From: Apostichopus japonicus
Taxonomy: Eukaryota > Echinodermata > Holothuroidea > Aspidochirotida > Stichopodidae
Reading direction: 5' to 3'
DNA length: 64,000 nucleotides
NCBI RefSeq assembly: GCF_037975245.1
Contig: NC_092567.1
Coordinates: forward strand, 11,005,376-11,069,375
Position numbers and translations under genes: made by a program. The notes under the pieces are model-generated. The model was not told the origin of the DNA. It saw only the letters and a program-made list of their open reading frames with translations, and ran no database searches. Each line of letters begins with the position of its first letter. Within the stretch, counting starts at the first letter, position 1. Shown one piece after another: positions 1-14,530 of the stretch.

Positions 1-119
1 ATGTTCATCCCACCTATTTTAATTTATATCATTCAACCTTTTTGTGTATAGTCAGTAAAAAACCGTGAAATAGTGAAATACCTGTATTGATCATTATGAA
101 TATATTGATTAACTATCCA

Positions 120-435
120 TTACCCAATAAAGGGAGAAAAACTGCTTAAATAATGTCGAAATATCGACCAATAAATAGCCCTATGTTGCCCAATTAGTAG
201 TAAAGGATACCCAACCATATGATATTCGTTTTCAATATTTCGCCAACAAATGATAAACATTGCCCAACAGGCCAGTTGGGTAATTTCTTAATTACTATTT
301 ATGGGTAAAATAATATGCCCAACTATGAGTAAAAACATTACCCAGCGGCAATTGGGCAAAAAATGCTCAACAGTTGGTTGGATACATACTTCCCCAGCGT
401 TGGTTAAAAGTTGGGCAAAAAAAATGACCAACTTT
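120..435. repeat. Cluster of TTGGGCAA / TTGCCCAA-type inverted motifs
   Basis: The stretch repeatedly contains short motifs of the form CCCAA or TTGGG in both orientations, for example near 189-220, 262-283, 318-360 and 411-420, separated by AT-rich sequence. It starts exactly where the last recognisable exon of the integrase pseudogene ends, so it looks like a non-autonomous element or decayed inverted-repeat cluster that replaced the 3' end of that gene. I see no clear target-site duplication. Confidence 0.4.
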
Positions 436-570
436 TTTAGAGTGTACAGTACTTTCTCATTCACAGCCTTCACTTCATACGGCCCAATTAGCCAAGAGTT
501 TTCGAGCTTCCCTCCTCTTCGGGCATCCTTTCTAGCATTCCGTACGAGAACACTGGAACCAACTTCGAAG
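436..570 (-). pseudogene. Integrase-like pseudogene, exon 5 (GPY module), 3' end lost
   Basis: Using the acceptor ...TTCAGAG before 570, the split codon joins exon 4 in frame to give HQKSFEVGSSVLVRN. Then come ARKDARRGGKLENSW and LIGPYEVKAVNEKVLYTLKK. The W-x-x-GPYEV pattern is the GPY/F module found at the C-terminus of chromovirus-type and Ginger1 integrases. Homology stops near 436, where a repeat with TTGGGCAA motifs begins. The frame stays open to about 288, but those residues derive from the repeat. Confidence 0.68.
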
Positions 571-680
571 CTCTGAATAAAATAAAATCCAGCAGATATA
601 CGTAAACATCATAATACAATGCATATGTTGCCATTCATTTAATTACAACTTCAATGTACAACATAGCATTATATAATTAC

Positions 681-881
681 CTTTTTTGGTGCCTATTATC
701 CAAATTCTTTTTTTGCCGTTCTTGGGCTTTGCCAATATTTTCTTTCACAACACCTTTGATTATGTCCCGCGACTGTGACATGAGTTGAAAAACCCTCTCC
801 CGCTGTGCATCGCTGCAGTCTGTAGTAGGAGCTTCTGGTTGGACAATGGAGTCTTCAATGTCGACTGGTTGCAATGGCTCT
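681..881 (-). pseudogene. Integrase-like pseudogene, exon 4 (post-core helical segment)
   Basis: It starts after an acceptor ending in TATCCAG. The split codon joins exon 3 to give FGR-EPLQPVD, the usual motif after the integrase core. It ends with NIGKAQERQKKNLDNRHQK before the donor GTAATT. No stop is seen inside this exon. Confidence 0.7.
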
Positions 882-1460
882 CTGGATATATGAAGATAAA
901 TTAACATTCAATTATTCACAACACTTTCTTGACTGAAGAATAAATAAATTTTTATATATTTTATTTTCACTATTAAGACCATTGAACCAGAAATTTGAGT
1001 CACATCACATACTCAAACCAGCACAAATATAAAACCCTTATATATATTCTGTGCTGTTATAGGTCCAACTTGCATACCAGTCAATTATGATTAATATATA
1101 GTATATGAAAAACAAAACCAATGTCAGTGGCATTAATTGCATGTATCTTTTAAATTAATGGGCATGCATTTACAGTTTAATGAATGTTCATATTTTGTAC
1201 TTGCTGCAGAGTGTACCATATACAGGGTTAATATTTATTTGTTTAGATATTATAACTTAAATTGGGTTATTGATGGTCCTCTATTTAGCGTTTTTTCCCA
1301 GGACCTGGGATGTGTCAAATTAGATTTTATCGTACAGAGGACTGGTGTAGCTATGCAAGATTTGTCCAAACTCTCTTATCCCTGATTGCTTTTTCTCTGT
1401 ATATGGCCTTAGCAAATGTAAATCTCTATTCAGCAATGGCAGGTTTAAATTATTACAAAC

Positions 1461-1751
1461 CTTCCAAACATCACAGCAAAAGGTGAAAGACCTATTGAAC
1501 CATGTCTGGCTGTATGGTACCCCATGAGAATTGAAGACAGCATTTCATCTCAGTCATGTTAGTTTTCATTGACAACCTTGATGAGTGACCTTTGCAGAGT
1601 TTGGTTGAATCTTTCATCAAGCCCATTGGTCTGTGGGTGGTAGCTAGAGGATTCTCTGTGGTCTACCCCTATCATGTCAAACAGGGACTTGTTCAGAGCA
1701 TTAACAAATTCTCCTCTCTGGTCTGAGATGACAATTTTCATGCACCCAAAT
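1461..1751 (-). pseudogene. Integrase-like pseudogene, exon 3 (second Asp and Glu)
   Basis: The acceptor TTTAG precedes 1751 and the donor GTTTGT follows 1461. The exon has FGCMKIVISDQRGEF and then SSSYHPQTNGLDERFNQTL. The Asp of ISD and the Glu of LDER are separated by 35 residues, matching the D,D-35-E spacing. After VVNEN come TAA, His-Asp and TGA, then DEMLSSILMGYHTARHG and LSPFAVMFGR. In relatives the two stop positions are typically Gln and Trp, so single C-to-T and G-to-A changes (CAA to TAA, TGG to TGA) would explain them. Confidence 0.78.
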
Positions 1752-2063
1752 CTAAATAAATGGAAACATTTAAATAACTTTTGTTAAAGTATTGATTACG
1801 AGTAATGTAATGAACTACTGGCATCTGCAGAATGGCTACATGGTTTAATCAGGAAATCATTTCAGCACTGATTTAAAAAAAAAAGTAAGTTAAAAGCACT
1901 GACCATATCCCACTAACATTTCATTGACATTAACTTAAGAAACAACTTCTATAAATTCCTGTAACCATTTGGCCGCTTTCTGGGTCACAGTTAAAACAGT
2001 GCAAATGCAGGTCTGCATAACTAATTCCATGTAAAGTAGAAACAAAAGTAGATGGATATTTAC

Positions 2064-2224
2064 CTGGCCATGGTTTCAAACAGAAAGTTTGCAACAGTTT
2101 TTGCTGTTTTGTTTCTGTACAGCAACAGCCTCTGGCCATTTGAAAAATAGTCACATAGGGTTTATATGATGTACTTATTTCCATTGATGGTCTCTGGAAG
2201 GGGTCCAATCATATCCACACCCAT
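2064..2224 (-). pseudogene. Integrase-like pseudogene, exon 2 (first catalytic Asp)
   Basis: The acceptor is a T-rich tract ending in TAG before 2224 and the donor GTAAAT follows 2064. It reads MGVDMIGPLPETINGNKYII, a TAA stop, then TLCDYFSNGQRLLLYRNK and TAKTVANFLFETMAR. This is the classic start of an integrase core: the Asp in GVD is the first catalytic acidic residue. The stop falls in the strand between YII and TLCDYFS. The last codon is split and rejoins exon 3 in frame to give the Arg of MAR-FGC. Confidence 0.75.
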
Positions 2225-5154
2225 CTAAAAAAAGAAGTAAAATGGCATTCAGAACCATACACAATCTAATCATACGAACTGATGTTCAAGTGATTTATAT
2301 CTGAGTTTTGTAAAATGCTAAACATTCAATTGTTTTTTTTACTTTTTATTGTAACTCACACTGGAAGACTCTGTTACCAATTTTTTTCTTCATTACCAAA
2401 CCTATTAGTTACTGACTAGTCAAACCCAGCTGTTATATGGAAGTCCAATGGGAAATCTCTGAAGTAAGATGCAAGTCACATACATTGATCTAGCTGACAA
2501 CCTAGATGGTAATTGTCACTAGGGACTATCATAGGCCTGGTAACCATTTTCATCACCTTTGAATGTGGGGTGGGGGGGGGGGAACAGATGTATAAGTACC
2601 TGGATGAGTGATTGATAGTTAGTCAGAAAATTGCCTTGGAATCTGTCAGTGAGATGACAGGGTTACACCTAACTGATGTAGGAAGCATACATTGGTAGTA
2701 TAGGTACCTATACTTTGGTATCTATATATTGTAAGCATTTAGAAATGTTACAAATTAATCTTTGAAGGGAATTTGCAGAATTTTTTATATTAATGACAGA
2801 AATTCACACTGTAGAGTTACAGTATGGAAGGAAAGACTTCTTGGTTATTAACCAAGTAGCAAATTTTACTTAAATAGATGTTGAAATAAGCACATGGGTT
2901 CATTGGGGATGAATTTTGGACAAAAGGCTATGGCTCTGTTGGTACTTTAGTTATGAACTGCATATGAATGTACGTACCTAGGACATTTTCTCGGATACTT
3001 CTTTATGACAACAATTCAAGTACTGAACTCTGTTATGTTCATGTGTCATTCTTGCTTCATATCACAATTCAGTTTTCTTTTCATTTTGAAATTCATATCA
3101 GATAATTATGAAGTCCTATGTAAAGGTTTTCCTGTTGCTTTAATTATACGCAGCTAAAAAAAAATACCAAAATGTGTTCTTAGCGAAATTTGTGTGTATG
3201 GCTGCAGTACATGAAAATTCCCGACAGTACTGCGAGTCATTAAGTCTACTGAATGTACCACCATCATGATCATCTTTAATATATGCTTAGTAAATTATAA
3301 CTTTAAGAACAAATGAATGAGCTAGATCTTTCCTTCTCTGGACAATCTCCACACATACTCCTTATACTCTTGCACTGGCCAACAAAGGGATGCAAACTTT
3401 AAGCATCGGTTGATAACTTGGTATGCATATGGTGAATGACTTTGCAGTTACAATCATGCAAACAAATATTGCTTTTAGATGACAAAAAACAAAGTGATTT
3501 AGTGATAACTGTGCTGCTTGTGAACAGTATTTTCGACCCAGGCCTAGCATTAATAAGCTGAACGCATAAGGTGGTCCATATGTATTCCATTAACATGTAA
3601 GGCCTATGAGCTAGGATAGGTATTTGAAAAAAAAAACATGTTACACAACTTCCATTGCAGATTCCATCAAAATCAGGTGTACATGTGCCTCCTGCTGAAA
3701 TGCAGATGAAAATAATACTAAGGTGGTGAAATTGTCACCACTCGTGTCCTACAAGGACTCTTACAGAAATTGAAATGAACCTGATATTTCTATTGATTTA
3801 GCCACCTTCTCAGATCCCTTTCTTTCAAATTAGGGTCTTATACCAAAATACTCCTATCATTTGGTCAAATAAGTTCATGATAACATGTGGGATAAAACGA
3901 AAGCAAATTGTTGTGCATTTTTATTTGCTCTTTTTTCAATTGTTTCTCTCAACAACCAGCTATCCTCCTGAATAGAAATTTATTCACCCACCCTCAAATT
4001 TGTCAAAGAGATTACACTATAGGCCTATATTAGTTTTTTTGGTCCATTCTGGTCACTATTCTAGCAATACTACAGTATATCACCAAGCAGTGTCTACATG
4101 TGATAATACATTGCAAATTTAATATAAATGATATAAACTTGGTCCATGGAGCTATAATCCCAGGTTTATAGCTCCATGGTTTAACCTGCACTAATTTAAT
4201 TGCAACATTGTTTTGTGCATATATTAACAACCTTAATTACTGTGGAAGAATGTTTAATGAATATTCATACCATAACCATGTACATGTTTGCATAATTAAA
4301 ATATCACCAGCAAAGAGGCCCATTAAACTTATTAAAAATTATTAACCAACACAGCTAACCTTCTGACAATGAAGTGATGGGCAGGTGGCCAACTGATTAC
4401 CTATAGCATATATTCGACCTGCTGCAGTGTCTGTGCACATCCCGGCACCAATATATTAAAAAAATATGGGAAAACCTCTAAAAAGAAAGAGATAATAAAG
4501 TAACACTCATTAATTTAATTGATCCTCCAAATGGACAAGACAGGGACCCCCCCCCCCTCTCCCTTGCTACCTTGTGTTTTAACTAGTAAGGGGACTAATC
4601 CCAGGACATATCTTTCAGAAAATCTGAAAAGTCCTATCCTGAAGATTTTTTTTTTTAACCTAGCAATTTCAAACACATAATCATTATTGAAATTAATCAT
4701 GGTAGCATGGGTACACAATACACAGCTGATATGTAACTGACAGCTGATCTGGGAGTTTTGGCAGTTACCAGAGTAACAAAAATTATACCAAGTAGGCTTT
4801 ATTTCAGAGATTGCCAATCGGAGTGGCTTGAATTTGAATAAAGCAAATTATTTGCAAATATAGGGTTAACTCTCGAAGTCCTACTCCTAGGCTACAGTAG
4901 GCTAGCCTATAGTAGCCTAATACTATTCGTGTCTTGCCGACTAATTATGCATCACGATATTCTCTAACACTTATAAAGTTTAGACTTTTCAGTTCTACTC
5001 TTAGGTGATTACAAATAATAAAATATACCTATAATCTGCAAGGCCCAAATGGCCAATGCACTTAGTTCAAGTTATATGCATATCTATGGAATCATTTTCT
5101 TCAGTGGAAATAATTCCTAAAAGTTTTATACAAATAAACAAATAATACACTTAC
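2225..5154 (-). other. Long intron region of the integrase pseudogene; nothing coding seen
   Basis: About 2.9 kb separates exons 1 and 2. An H2C2 zinc-finger exon should lie here in an intact gene. I searched the minus strand for the G-H-x-G and C-x-x-C patterns and found nothing convincing, so that exon is deleted or too degraded. There are a short poly-G run near 2570-2582 and a poly-C run near 4549-4557. The open stretches here look like chance ORFs. Confidence 0.5.
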
Positions 5155-5394
5155 CGCCAAACCCTTCTTGTAAGCTTTAATTTTGTGGGCTTTGGCCAAG
5201 GGCCTATCTTCGTTGCCATGTGGGCCGACGTAAACTAGATCGGCATCTCCCGTCAGTCTAAAACTCTTCGATCTTCCCCTTATCGATCTTTCTAGATTTA
5301 TCGTAGACTTTTCAGGGTACAGTCCTGACGAAAGATATTTTCCAATGATAATGTAGACCTACTCGTCATCGGTATCCAGGTCAGGAGAAGTCAT
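5155..5394 (-). pseudogene. Integrase-like pseudogene, exon 1 (YP-type N-terminal segment)
   Basis: The ATG lies at 5394 and 80 codons lead to a strong donor (GTAAGT) just after 5155, ending in phase 0. Codon 12 is TAG. The rest reads cleanly and contains GKYLSSGLYPEK, then LERSIRGRSKSFRL, then DADLVYVGPHG. This pattern (short helix, YP, basic patch, then a hydrophobic strand) is typical of the N-terminus of Ginger1/KRBA2-like integrases. The terminal KAHKIKAYKKGLA would normally lead into the H2C2 zinc finger. Confidence 0.65.
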
Positions 5395-6310
5395 CTTGTA
5401 ATATCAGATCGGGCTAAGTAAGTTAACGGTCTCAACTCTTAATGCAATTACTGTGCGTGCATATATGCAGCTACTAAGAAATTTTGGGCCTGCGACATGT
5501 AACGACGTAGACGGCACATTCGGCTTACTTCACTGAGTAAACAGCAGTATACATTTTACAGTAGAATGCAAATACGCATGTCACACCTAGAACGTAGAGC
5601 GGGAGATTTCCACATTTCCCGCGTACTGAATAAAATATATTGACTGTGACCAGGGAGTTTTTCCATAACAACTCCCTGCTCTGACCCCGGATTTGACCTC
5701 CATGCTCCGGATGGCGGGGAACTATCACCGCCGCGTATCGGTTAAAATACATTTACCTTCGACCTACATGGTTGATCTTTCTCCAACGTTTAGAAATTCC
5801 GACCTTCCAAACAACTACCCTAATGGTAGTAACGATTGATAAGCAGCAGAGTCAGACAGACATGACTAATTAGTTCGGAAGATAAGTTTAACATTCATTA
5901 TGCAGCCTTCTGACAGTCGACGATCGAAATAGAGCGGACAGCGTCCCTCTGGAGTGTAGTCTCCATGATAATAATAACATTTTGCCGCCTCTTCCCACAA
6001 CAGTCGACACTCGAAGTATTAGTTATACTTTAACCGAGTTTTGAGGGTGCATGCTGACCGATATATAACATTGTCAACCTGGTCTTCGCTAGTAAATTAC
6101 CTCCTTTTAAGTAATAAGGGAACGTAGATAGGGCCAGAAATGTTTGTCACTCAACAGAACCACGTTAAAGCTCTTTGAAGAGAACCCGGACACTTTCCAC
6201 GGTGGCGTAGAAAGCAAGGGAAAGTGTCCCTGAGACACTATTCACGCAAATGAGACACTATTTCCTAGTAATAAGTGTCCTACGGACGCCCGGACACTCA
6301 TTACTGCCAC
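5395..6310. other. Intergenic; two short inverted-repeat motifs
   Basis: No gene is supportable. At 5650-5682 an imperfect hairpin (CAGGGAGTTT ... AACTCCCTG) matches a similar one at 15727-15756. Around 6186-6296 several copies of GGACACT / AGTGTCC occur in both orientations, suggesting a decayed palindromic element directly next to the hAT-like MITE. Confidence 0.4.
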
Positions 6311-6643
6311 ACTGGCGCCCTTTAAGCTTTTTACCACTTTTTATTTATTCCCGATTATTGACTTTTTTATTGCGCTCTCATCTACCTATTGACATTTGTC
6401 ACACTTTGTTGGTGCAATTTTCTGACAAATGGCGATGACACCTATTTATTCTTCGTTTATCTGCAAATCAGCAAGGCCCGGAAAGGGTCATTTCCGGTGA
6501 TCTAGGGAGTATCTTTACTCAAAAAATTTCTGTACGCTCCGCGCCAACCTGTGGTGGCGCTCCGCTTAGATAGTGTCAAAAGCACCCCTACAGACCATTC
6601 TCTCCCCCCCCCCCTGACCAATATACCCCTAGCTCCGCCACTG
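6311..6643 (-). mobile_element. hAT-like MITE, copy A (reverse, one end truncated)
   Basis: Read on the minus strand it begins CAGTGGCGGAGCTAGGGG and runs through a block with GCGGAGCGCCACCACAGG and TTGGCGCGGAGCGTACAG, shared with the copies at 20371-20743 and 22442-22767. It is about 330 bp; the end near 6311 lacks the terminal inverted repeat. It encodes nothing. Termini of the type CAGTGGCGGAGC and 8-bp duplications at its sister copies suggest the hAT group. Confidence 0.7.
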
Positions 6644-6934
6644 GCACCTACTGAAAGAAGAAGAATTTGCAATGTGTTTTGCAATGGTTCAACTTATATC
6701 ATTATTATTATCATTATTGTTGTAACGACTTCCCCAATAATTCTAACCAATATGGAAGGGTAATAACATGGAAAATGATTTTATGTTATTGGCAGGTGAT
6801 GTAATAACTGCTGGATGCCTATATGTTATGCACATTAACATGTGGAACGCGCGGAGCGCGCGAAAAAATTTGGTTATATTTTTCGGTCAAGTCGTTACAG
6901 CCCCCCCCCCCAAATCAAATGAGGCTCCTACGCC

Positions 6935-9479
<2,545 letters not shown>

Positions 9480-10545
9480 TAGACGTGGTACCTACGGTGC
9501 AAGGATACACATATAGTAAATTATGTAGGCCTATGAAGTATACTGGCACTAAGAGTTAGAGGGCAGGAAGTGTAATTTATGTAGCATATGGTACATACAG
9601 TTAGAGGACAGATACTGGTGTTATAATGTATGTATTCTTTAACATTAGAGGACATCAGGTGTCTGTTTAATGTAAGTTATGTAGGTCTATTAAGTAAACT
9701 GACACATACAGTTAGAGGACAGAAACTGGTATTATAACATATGTATTCTTGAACATTAGAGGACATCAGGTGTCTGTATCATATAAGTTATGTAGGCATA
9801 TGAAGTATACTGGGACTAAGAGTTAGAAGACAGGTAGTGCAATTAATGTAGCATATGGCACATACAGTAAGAGGACAGATACTGGTATTATCATGTATGC
9901 ATTCTTCAACACTAGAGGACATCAGATGTCTCTATAATGTAAGTTATGTAGGTCTATTAAGTAAACTGACACATACAGTTAGAGGACAGAAACTGGTATT
10001 ATAATATATGTATTCTTGAACATTAGAGGACATCAGGTGTCTGTATCATATAAGTTATTTAGGCCTATGAAGTATACTGGCACTAAGAGTTAGATGACAT
10101 GTAGTGCAATTAATGTAGCATATGGCACATACAGTTAGAGGACAGACACTGGTATTTTAGTGTATGTATTCTTGAACATTAGAGGACATCAGTTGTCTCT
10201 ATAATGTAAGTTACGAGGCCTATTTAGTATACTGACACATACAGTTAGAGGACAGATACTGGTATTATAATGTATGTATTCTTGAACAGAGGAGGACATC
10301 AGGTGTCTGTATAATGTAAGCTATGTAGGCCTATGAAGAATATTGGCACTTACAGTTAGAGGACAGGAAGTGTAATTTATTAACTATATGGTACATACAG
10401 TAAGAGGACAGATACTGGTATTATCATGTATGTATTCTTGAACATTAGATGACATCAGGTGTCTTTAAAATGTAATTTATGAAGGCCTATTTTGTATACT
10501 GGCACATACAGTTAGAGGACATGGAGTGTAATTTATGTACCATAT
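9480..10545. repeat. Higher-order satellite, about 265 bp period
   Basis: The phrase ACATACAGTTAGAGGACAG recurs at about 9594, 9703, 9849, 9970, 10127, 10235 and 10392, with related AGAGTTAGA or ACTTACAGTTAGA forms between. Spacing alternates, so two related subunits make a composite unit of roughly 255-278 bp. Each composite unit also carries GTATTCTTGAACATTAGAGG and GTAAGTTATGTAGGCCTAT. There are about four units. Confidence 0.88.
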
Positions 10546-11439
10546 GTTAATTCTTTCTGTAGTAAACATTATTCACTTACAGGTCACACAATTAAGAGAT
10601 CTCAGAAAGTCGTTCCATGGATTACTTCTGATATTGTTCGTTCTGTAACTACAAAGCATATCTTTACAGCTGCACTCCTTCAAACAAGCTTAAATACACC
10701 ATTTTAATACAAGTTGGCAACCAGTATTCGCGTAGCAAAGAATATTTTCTGTGAATAAAAGACTGACCTCAGGAAAACTTGGAATGTTATTAAGGAAATC
10801 ATTGGCAAAACGAAAGGATTCTGCCCGGGTTAATAATTATAAGCTTTTACATATAATGATAATGGAATTGAAAATGACCTTGAGGTTGCAAAGTATATCA
10901 ATGATTAAATCTCTAATATTAATCAAACTCTTGCTGACAAGATTCAATATTTAAAAAATTAAACAAATAACGGAAAATGGCTGGGCATTTTAAACAATGG
11001 AAAGAGTAAAGACATTTATAGCGATAGCTGGATTCGGATCAGAGGTCTGTTTCGAACCCCGTTGTAGACATTAACTTACTTTGCTCTTTTCTAAGATTTC
11101 ATTTTGTGTTGTTCCTATGGGCTGCAGCCCCGCCCCCAAATTCCTACACCTATGTCGATACGTATATTGTCATATGGCTACAACTCTAGCAAACTCGAAT
11201 TTCACGGAAAGTGTGGTTAGTGCTGTCCCAATTGCTACTAGTAAAAGTGTAACTTTGCATCATGCATGGGATAAAAGGTCGAATAGGGAACACTTAGTAT
11301 CATCCAATTAACACATATGAGTGAATTACAGTAAACAGGGAGTAGTGCTCGACAGCATCACAACGCATAGTAACACGAGCATATATCTAATTGTGGGTGC
11401 ATGTTATACCGTCAACAAGCTAAAGTACTTTCAATACTG
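10546..11439. other. Intergenic; no gene supportable
   Basis: Nothing with convincing coding character. A short segment near 11112-11160 (AGCCCCGCCCCCAAATTCC, CACCTATG) resembles 6898-6938 and is probably the terminus of a dispersed element. Confidence 0.35.
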
Positions 11440-12423
11440 TAACATATTAGGGTTGCTATACATTTGATACAGTGACACTAAACTATAGCAATACTAATGT
11501 AACATATTAGGATTGCTACTCTTGGTACAGGGGAACTACACTATAGCAAATACTAATGTAACATATTAGGATTGCTGCACGTGTAATTGGGTAACAAAGC
11601 TATAGCAACTACTAAAGTAGCATGTTGGGGTTGCTACACTTGGTACTGGGAGACAACACTAGAGTAAACACTACTGTAGCATATTAGGATTGCTACAGTT
11701 GATTCAGGGGAACAAAGCTATAGCAAATACTATTGTAGGATGTAAAGATTGCTGTACTTGATATTGGGGGACAAAACTATAGCAAATACTAATGTAGCAT
11801 GTTAGGGTTACTACATTAGGTTCAGAGGAACACAATTATAGCAAAATATTAATGTAACAAATGAGGGTTGCTTTACTTTGTACAGGGGAAAAACTATAGC
11901 AAATAATAATATTAAATATTAGGGTTGCTACACTTGATACAGGGAAACAAATCTACAAATACTTACGTAGAATATTAGAATTGCTACACTTGGTACATGG
12001 GAACAAAAATATAGCAACTACTATTGTAGAATATTAGGATTGCTACAGTTGATACAGGGGACCAAACTATAGCAACTACTAATGTACCATATTAGGATTG
12101 CTACACTTGATACAGGAAACAAAACTATTGCAACTACTAATGTAGCATATTAGGAATGCTACACTTGGTACAGGGAACAAAACTATAGCAACTTCCATAG
12201 CAACTACTATTGTAACATATTACGATAGCTAGACTTGGTACATGAGGGGAACAAAACTATGGCAACTACTAATGTTATATATTATGATTGCTACACTTGG
12301 TACAGGGGAACAAAGCTATATAGCATCTACTAATGTAGCATATAAGGATTGCTACACTTGAAACAGGGGGAACAAAACTATAGCAACTACTAATGTGGCA
12401 TATTAGGATTGCTATAATTGGTT
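11440..12423. repeat. Minisatellite, about 59 bp period, about 17 copies
   Basis: Units follow the pattern ACTATAGCAACTACTAATGT, AGCATATTAGGATTGC, TACACTTGGTACAGGGGAAC. Copies diverge by substitutions and small indels but keep the order. No spacer or direct-repeat structure of the CRISPR type is present. Confidence 0.92.
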
Positions 12424-12866
12424 ACATATAAACAACATGTCTTTCCTTTTCCTTTGTCAAGTATTCTTTCGTTTGTTTTATATTTATTAATATACTCCTA
12501 TCTTTTCTATATTTCTCTTTTTATATTGCTTTTCGTTATGTTTGTTACCATTTCTGTTAATTCGATTTGCACGAAAAGATACGAGTGGCCTTTTCAGCTC
12601 TAATCCATTTTTGTTTTGTTTTGATATGTTTTCCATCCTTCCAACACACTGTTAAACTTACAGCGGGAAAAATAGAAAATGAAACTGAATTCAATCAGTT
12701 TAGATATTGTTTGGATTTCTCCGGCAAAGGAAATGACCGTGCTAGGAGTATTTCTATTAAATATCTATAAGCAATGTTTTGATTAATAGTTATTGCATCC
12801 CTCCGCCAGTTCAATCGCCAGCGCATCGTAGACATTATTGACCTCAAATTATGATAATATTATGTA

Positions 12867-12868
12867 TG

Positions 12869-12953
<85 letters not shown>
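12867..12953. repeat. (TA)n microsatellite
   Basis: A nearly pure TA run of about 85 bp. It is separated by about 80 bp of unique sequence from a second run at 13036-13130. Confidence 0.96.
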
Positions 12954-12956
<3 letters not shown>

Positions 12957-13031
12957 TCTCCTCTTAGGCTGCCCGAATTTTGTATCGCGTGTTGTAGGAC
13001 AATATCTTTTCCGGGTTTGCGCTCTTCACTA

Positions 13032-13222
<191 letters not shown>

Positions 13223-14107
13223 AGGGTCTTCTTGTTCAATCAATTTCACTTCCTTTGAGGATTGATTATTTCGAGTTAAGAGAAAACCTCATAAACTTTT
13301 CAATTCCGAAGTTACAAAAAAAAAATCGTTCATTTAAAGGGTAAAATTTCCCCTCAAAAGTGGAGGTAATTCTGAAGGGTATATAACAGAATTACGTAGT
13401 AGATATACGTGGTATATATGTTGATCCCAACTTTACACCTCGATTTTGACCAAATGCGGCTATATATAGTTCCGAAACTTAAAGGTTCCTCTAATTACAC
13501 TGAAATCTTCGTGTTTGTACTTTTTCTTCCATTAATTTGGGATATTTAAGAAAATAAGAGTTTCTATTTTAACTGGCAAATTTACACGTAACGAAACAAC
13601 GCCCCCACACATAAGCAATTCTTTCTGTGTTCGGTGGCAGGGCAGTCGATCGGATCGTATCGTTGCTATCCCAATAGCCTACATTCAACGTTACTTTATG
13701 TGGGCCTAGCCATGTAGTCTACAAAGTAAAGTGCCGCAGGTTACCGTAAACGTTGCCCATTTGAAGTTGGCTTTTGGAACTTTGGTGGAGTATATGCATT
13801 GTAAGTAAATTCCTTAAAAGTGTTCCGGATATATTAATAACATTTAGAGTAAATATCTTCATGCTGAACACAAATAAAGTAAGACCATGGTTAGAGTTAG
13901 AGTAGACTAGCCTAGGCCTAACGTTAGCCCTAAATTGGACCTATCAGTATTACTGGCTATGGTAAATCACAGCTGCCTGCTACTGCCTTTGCTGATACTC
14001 GGAATATAAAATGTGATAAATAAATTAAAGTATATACTTGTAACAGATTGGTCAACCTACACATTTTGCAGCCTGGTGATCTTCCAGATCTTTTAAAGTA
14101 AAGGCTT
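13223..14107. other. Intergenic; no gene supportable
   Basis: A GTAAGTAAA donor-like site at 13800 follows GC-richer sequence (13620-13800) and could end an untranslated first exon on the plus strand. There is no second line of support. Confidence 0.3.
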
Positions 14108-14530
14108 AATAATTGACGCACCTCCAAATATTACTAGGCCTACAGTACTACTACTAGGCCTAGTACTACTATTACTATACTAGCCTACTAATACTGTAGC
14201 TAGTACTAGCAACTATACAGCAGGCAACCATAACTTTTTGCAGCCAAGCAGAGTTAAATATTTCATGAGTTTGAATCCATTTCAGGTATATGCTGATCAA
14301 ATTGTGTTTGTGCATGTTTTGGGGCATTTGGAAATCTTACTCCCTAAAATAACCAAAATTACCTCAATATAATACCACTAATCTCTGGGACCTGACCTTT
14401 CTGAGGTCAGAGGCTCAGAGCATAGCAAACAGCATCCAAAGATAATGGATGTTTACTTAGGCCTTCACTACAGTAAGCTTATCGACAGATGTGTCAATTT
14501 AGGGGTATGAAAGAACTTGCATTCGTGAGA
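14108..14530 (+). mobile_element. Dispersed DNA element, copy 1 (AATTGACGCACC end)
   Basis: The segment from AATAATTGACGCACC to GTATGAAAGAA aligns along its length with 27681-28071, including TTTCATGAGTTTGAATCCAT and GGCTCAGAGCATAGCAAACA. The right-hand end present in the second copy (GTGTGTCAATTAT) is missing, so this copy is truncated. Non-coding. Confidence 0.7.

Larger units (their letters stand above)
436..5394 (-). pseudogene. Decayed five-exon integrase-type transposase (Ginger1 / GIN1 / KRBA2-like)
   Basis: Five exon pieces on the minus strand read in order as an integrase-type DDE protein. The parts are an N-terminal segment with a YP motif and a basic RSIRGRSKSF-like stretch, the start of the integrase core (GVDMIGPLPE), the second core half (ISDQRGEF and HPQTNGLDERFNQTL), a helical REPLQPVD segment with KAQERQKK, and a C-terminal GPY module (WLIGPYEV). 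Splice sites are good and phases agree at each junction I could test. The catalytic Asp, Asp and Glu are all present, with 35 residues between the second Asp and the Glu. Four in-frame stops make it non-functional: one in exon 1, one in exon 2 and two in exon 3. The zinc-binding H2C2 segment expected between exons 1 and 2 was not found. From family knowledge, Ginger1 DNA transposons and their domesticated relatives (GIN1, KRBA2) combine these parts and may carry introns, whereas Ty3/gypsy pol genes normally do not. Confidence 0.72.

Noticed and set aside
11440-12423. Possible CRISPR-like array
   Set aside because: Whole units of ~59 bp repeat without unique spacers, in a eukaryotic setting; it is a minisatellite.
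13620-13808. Possible first exon ending at GTAAGTAAA
   Set aside because: Only a donor-like site; no coding frame or partner exon.
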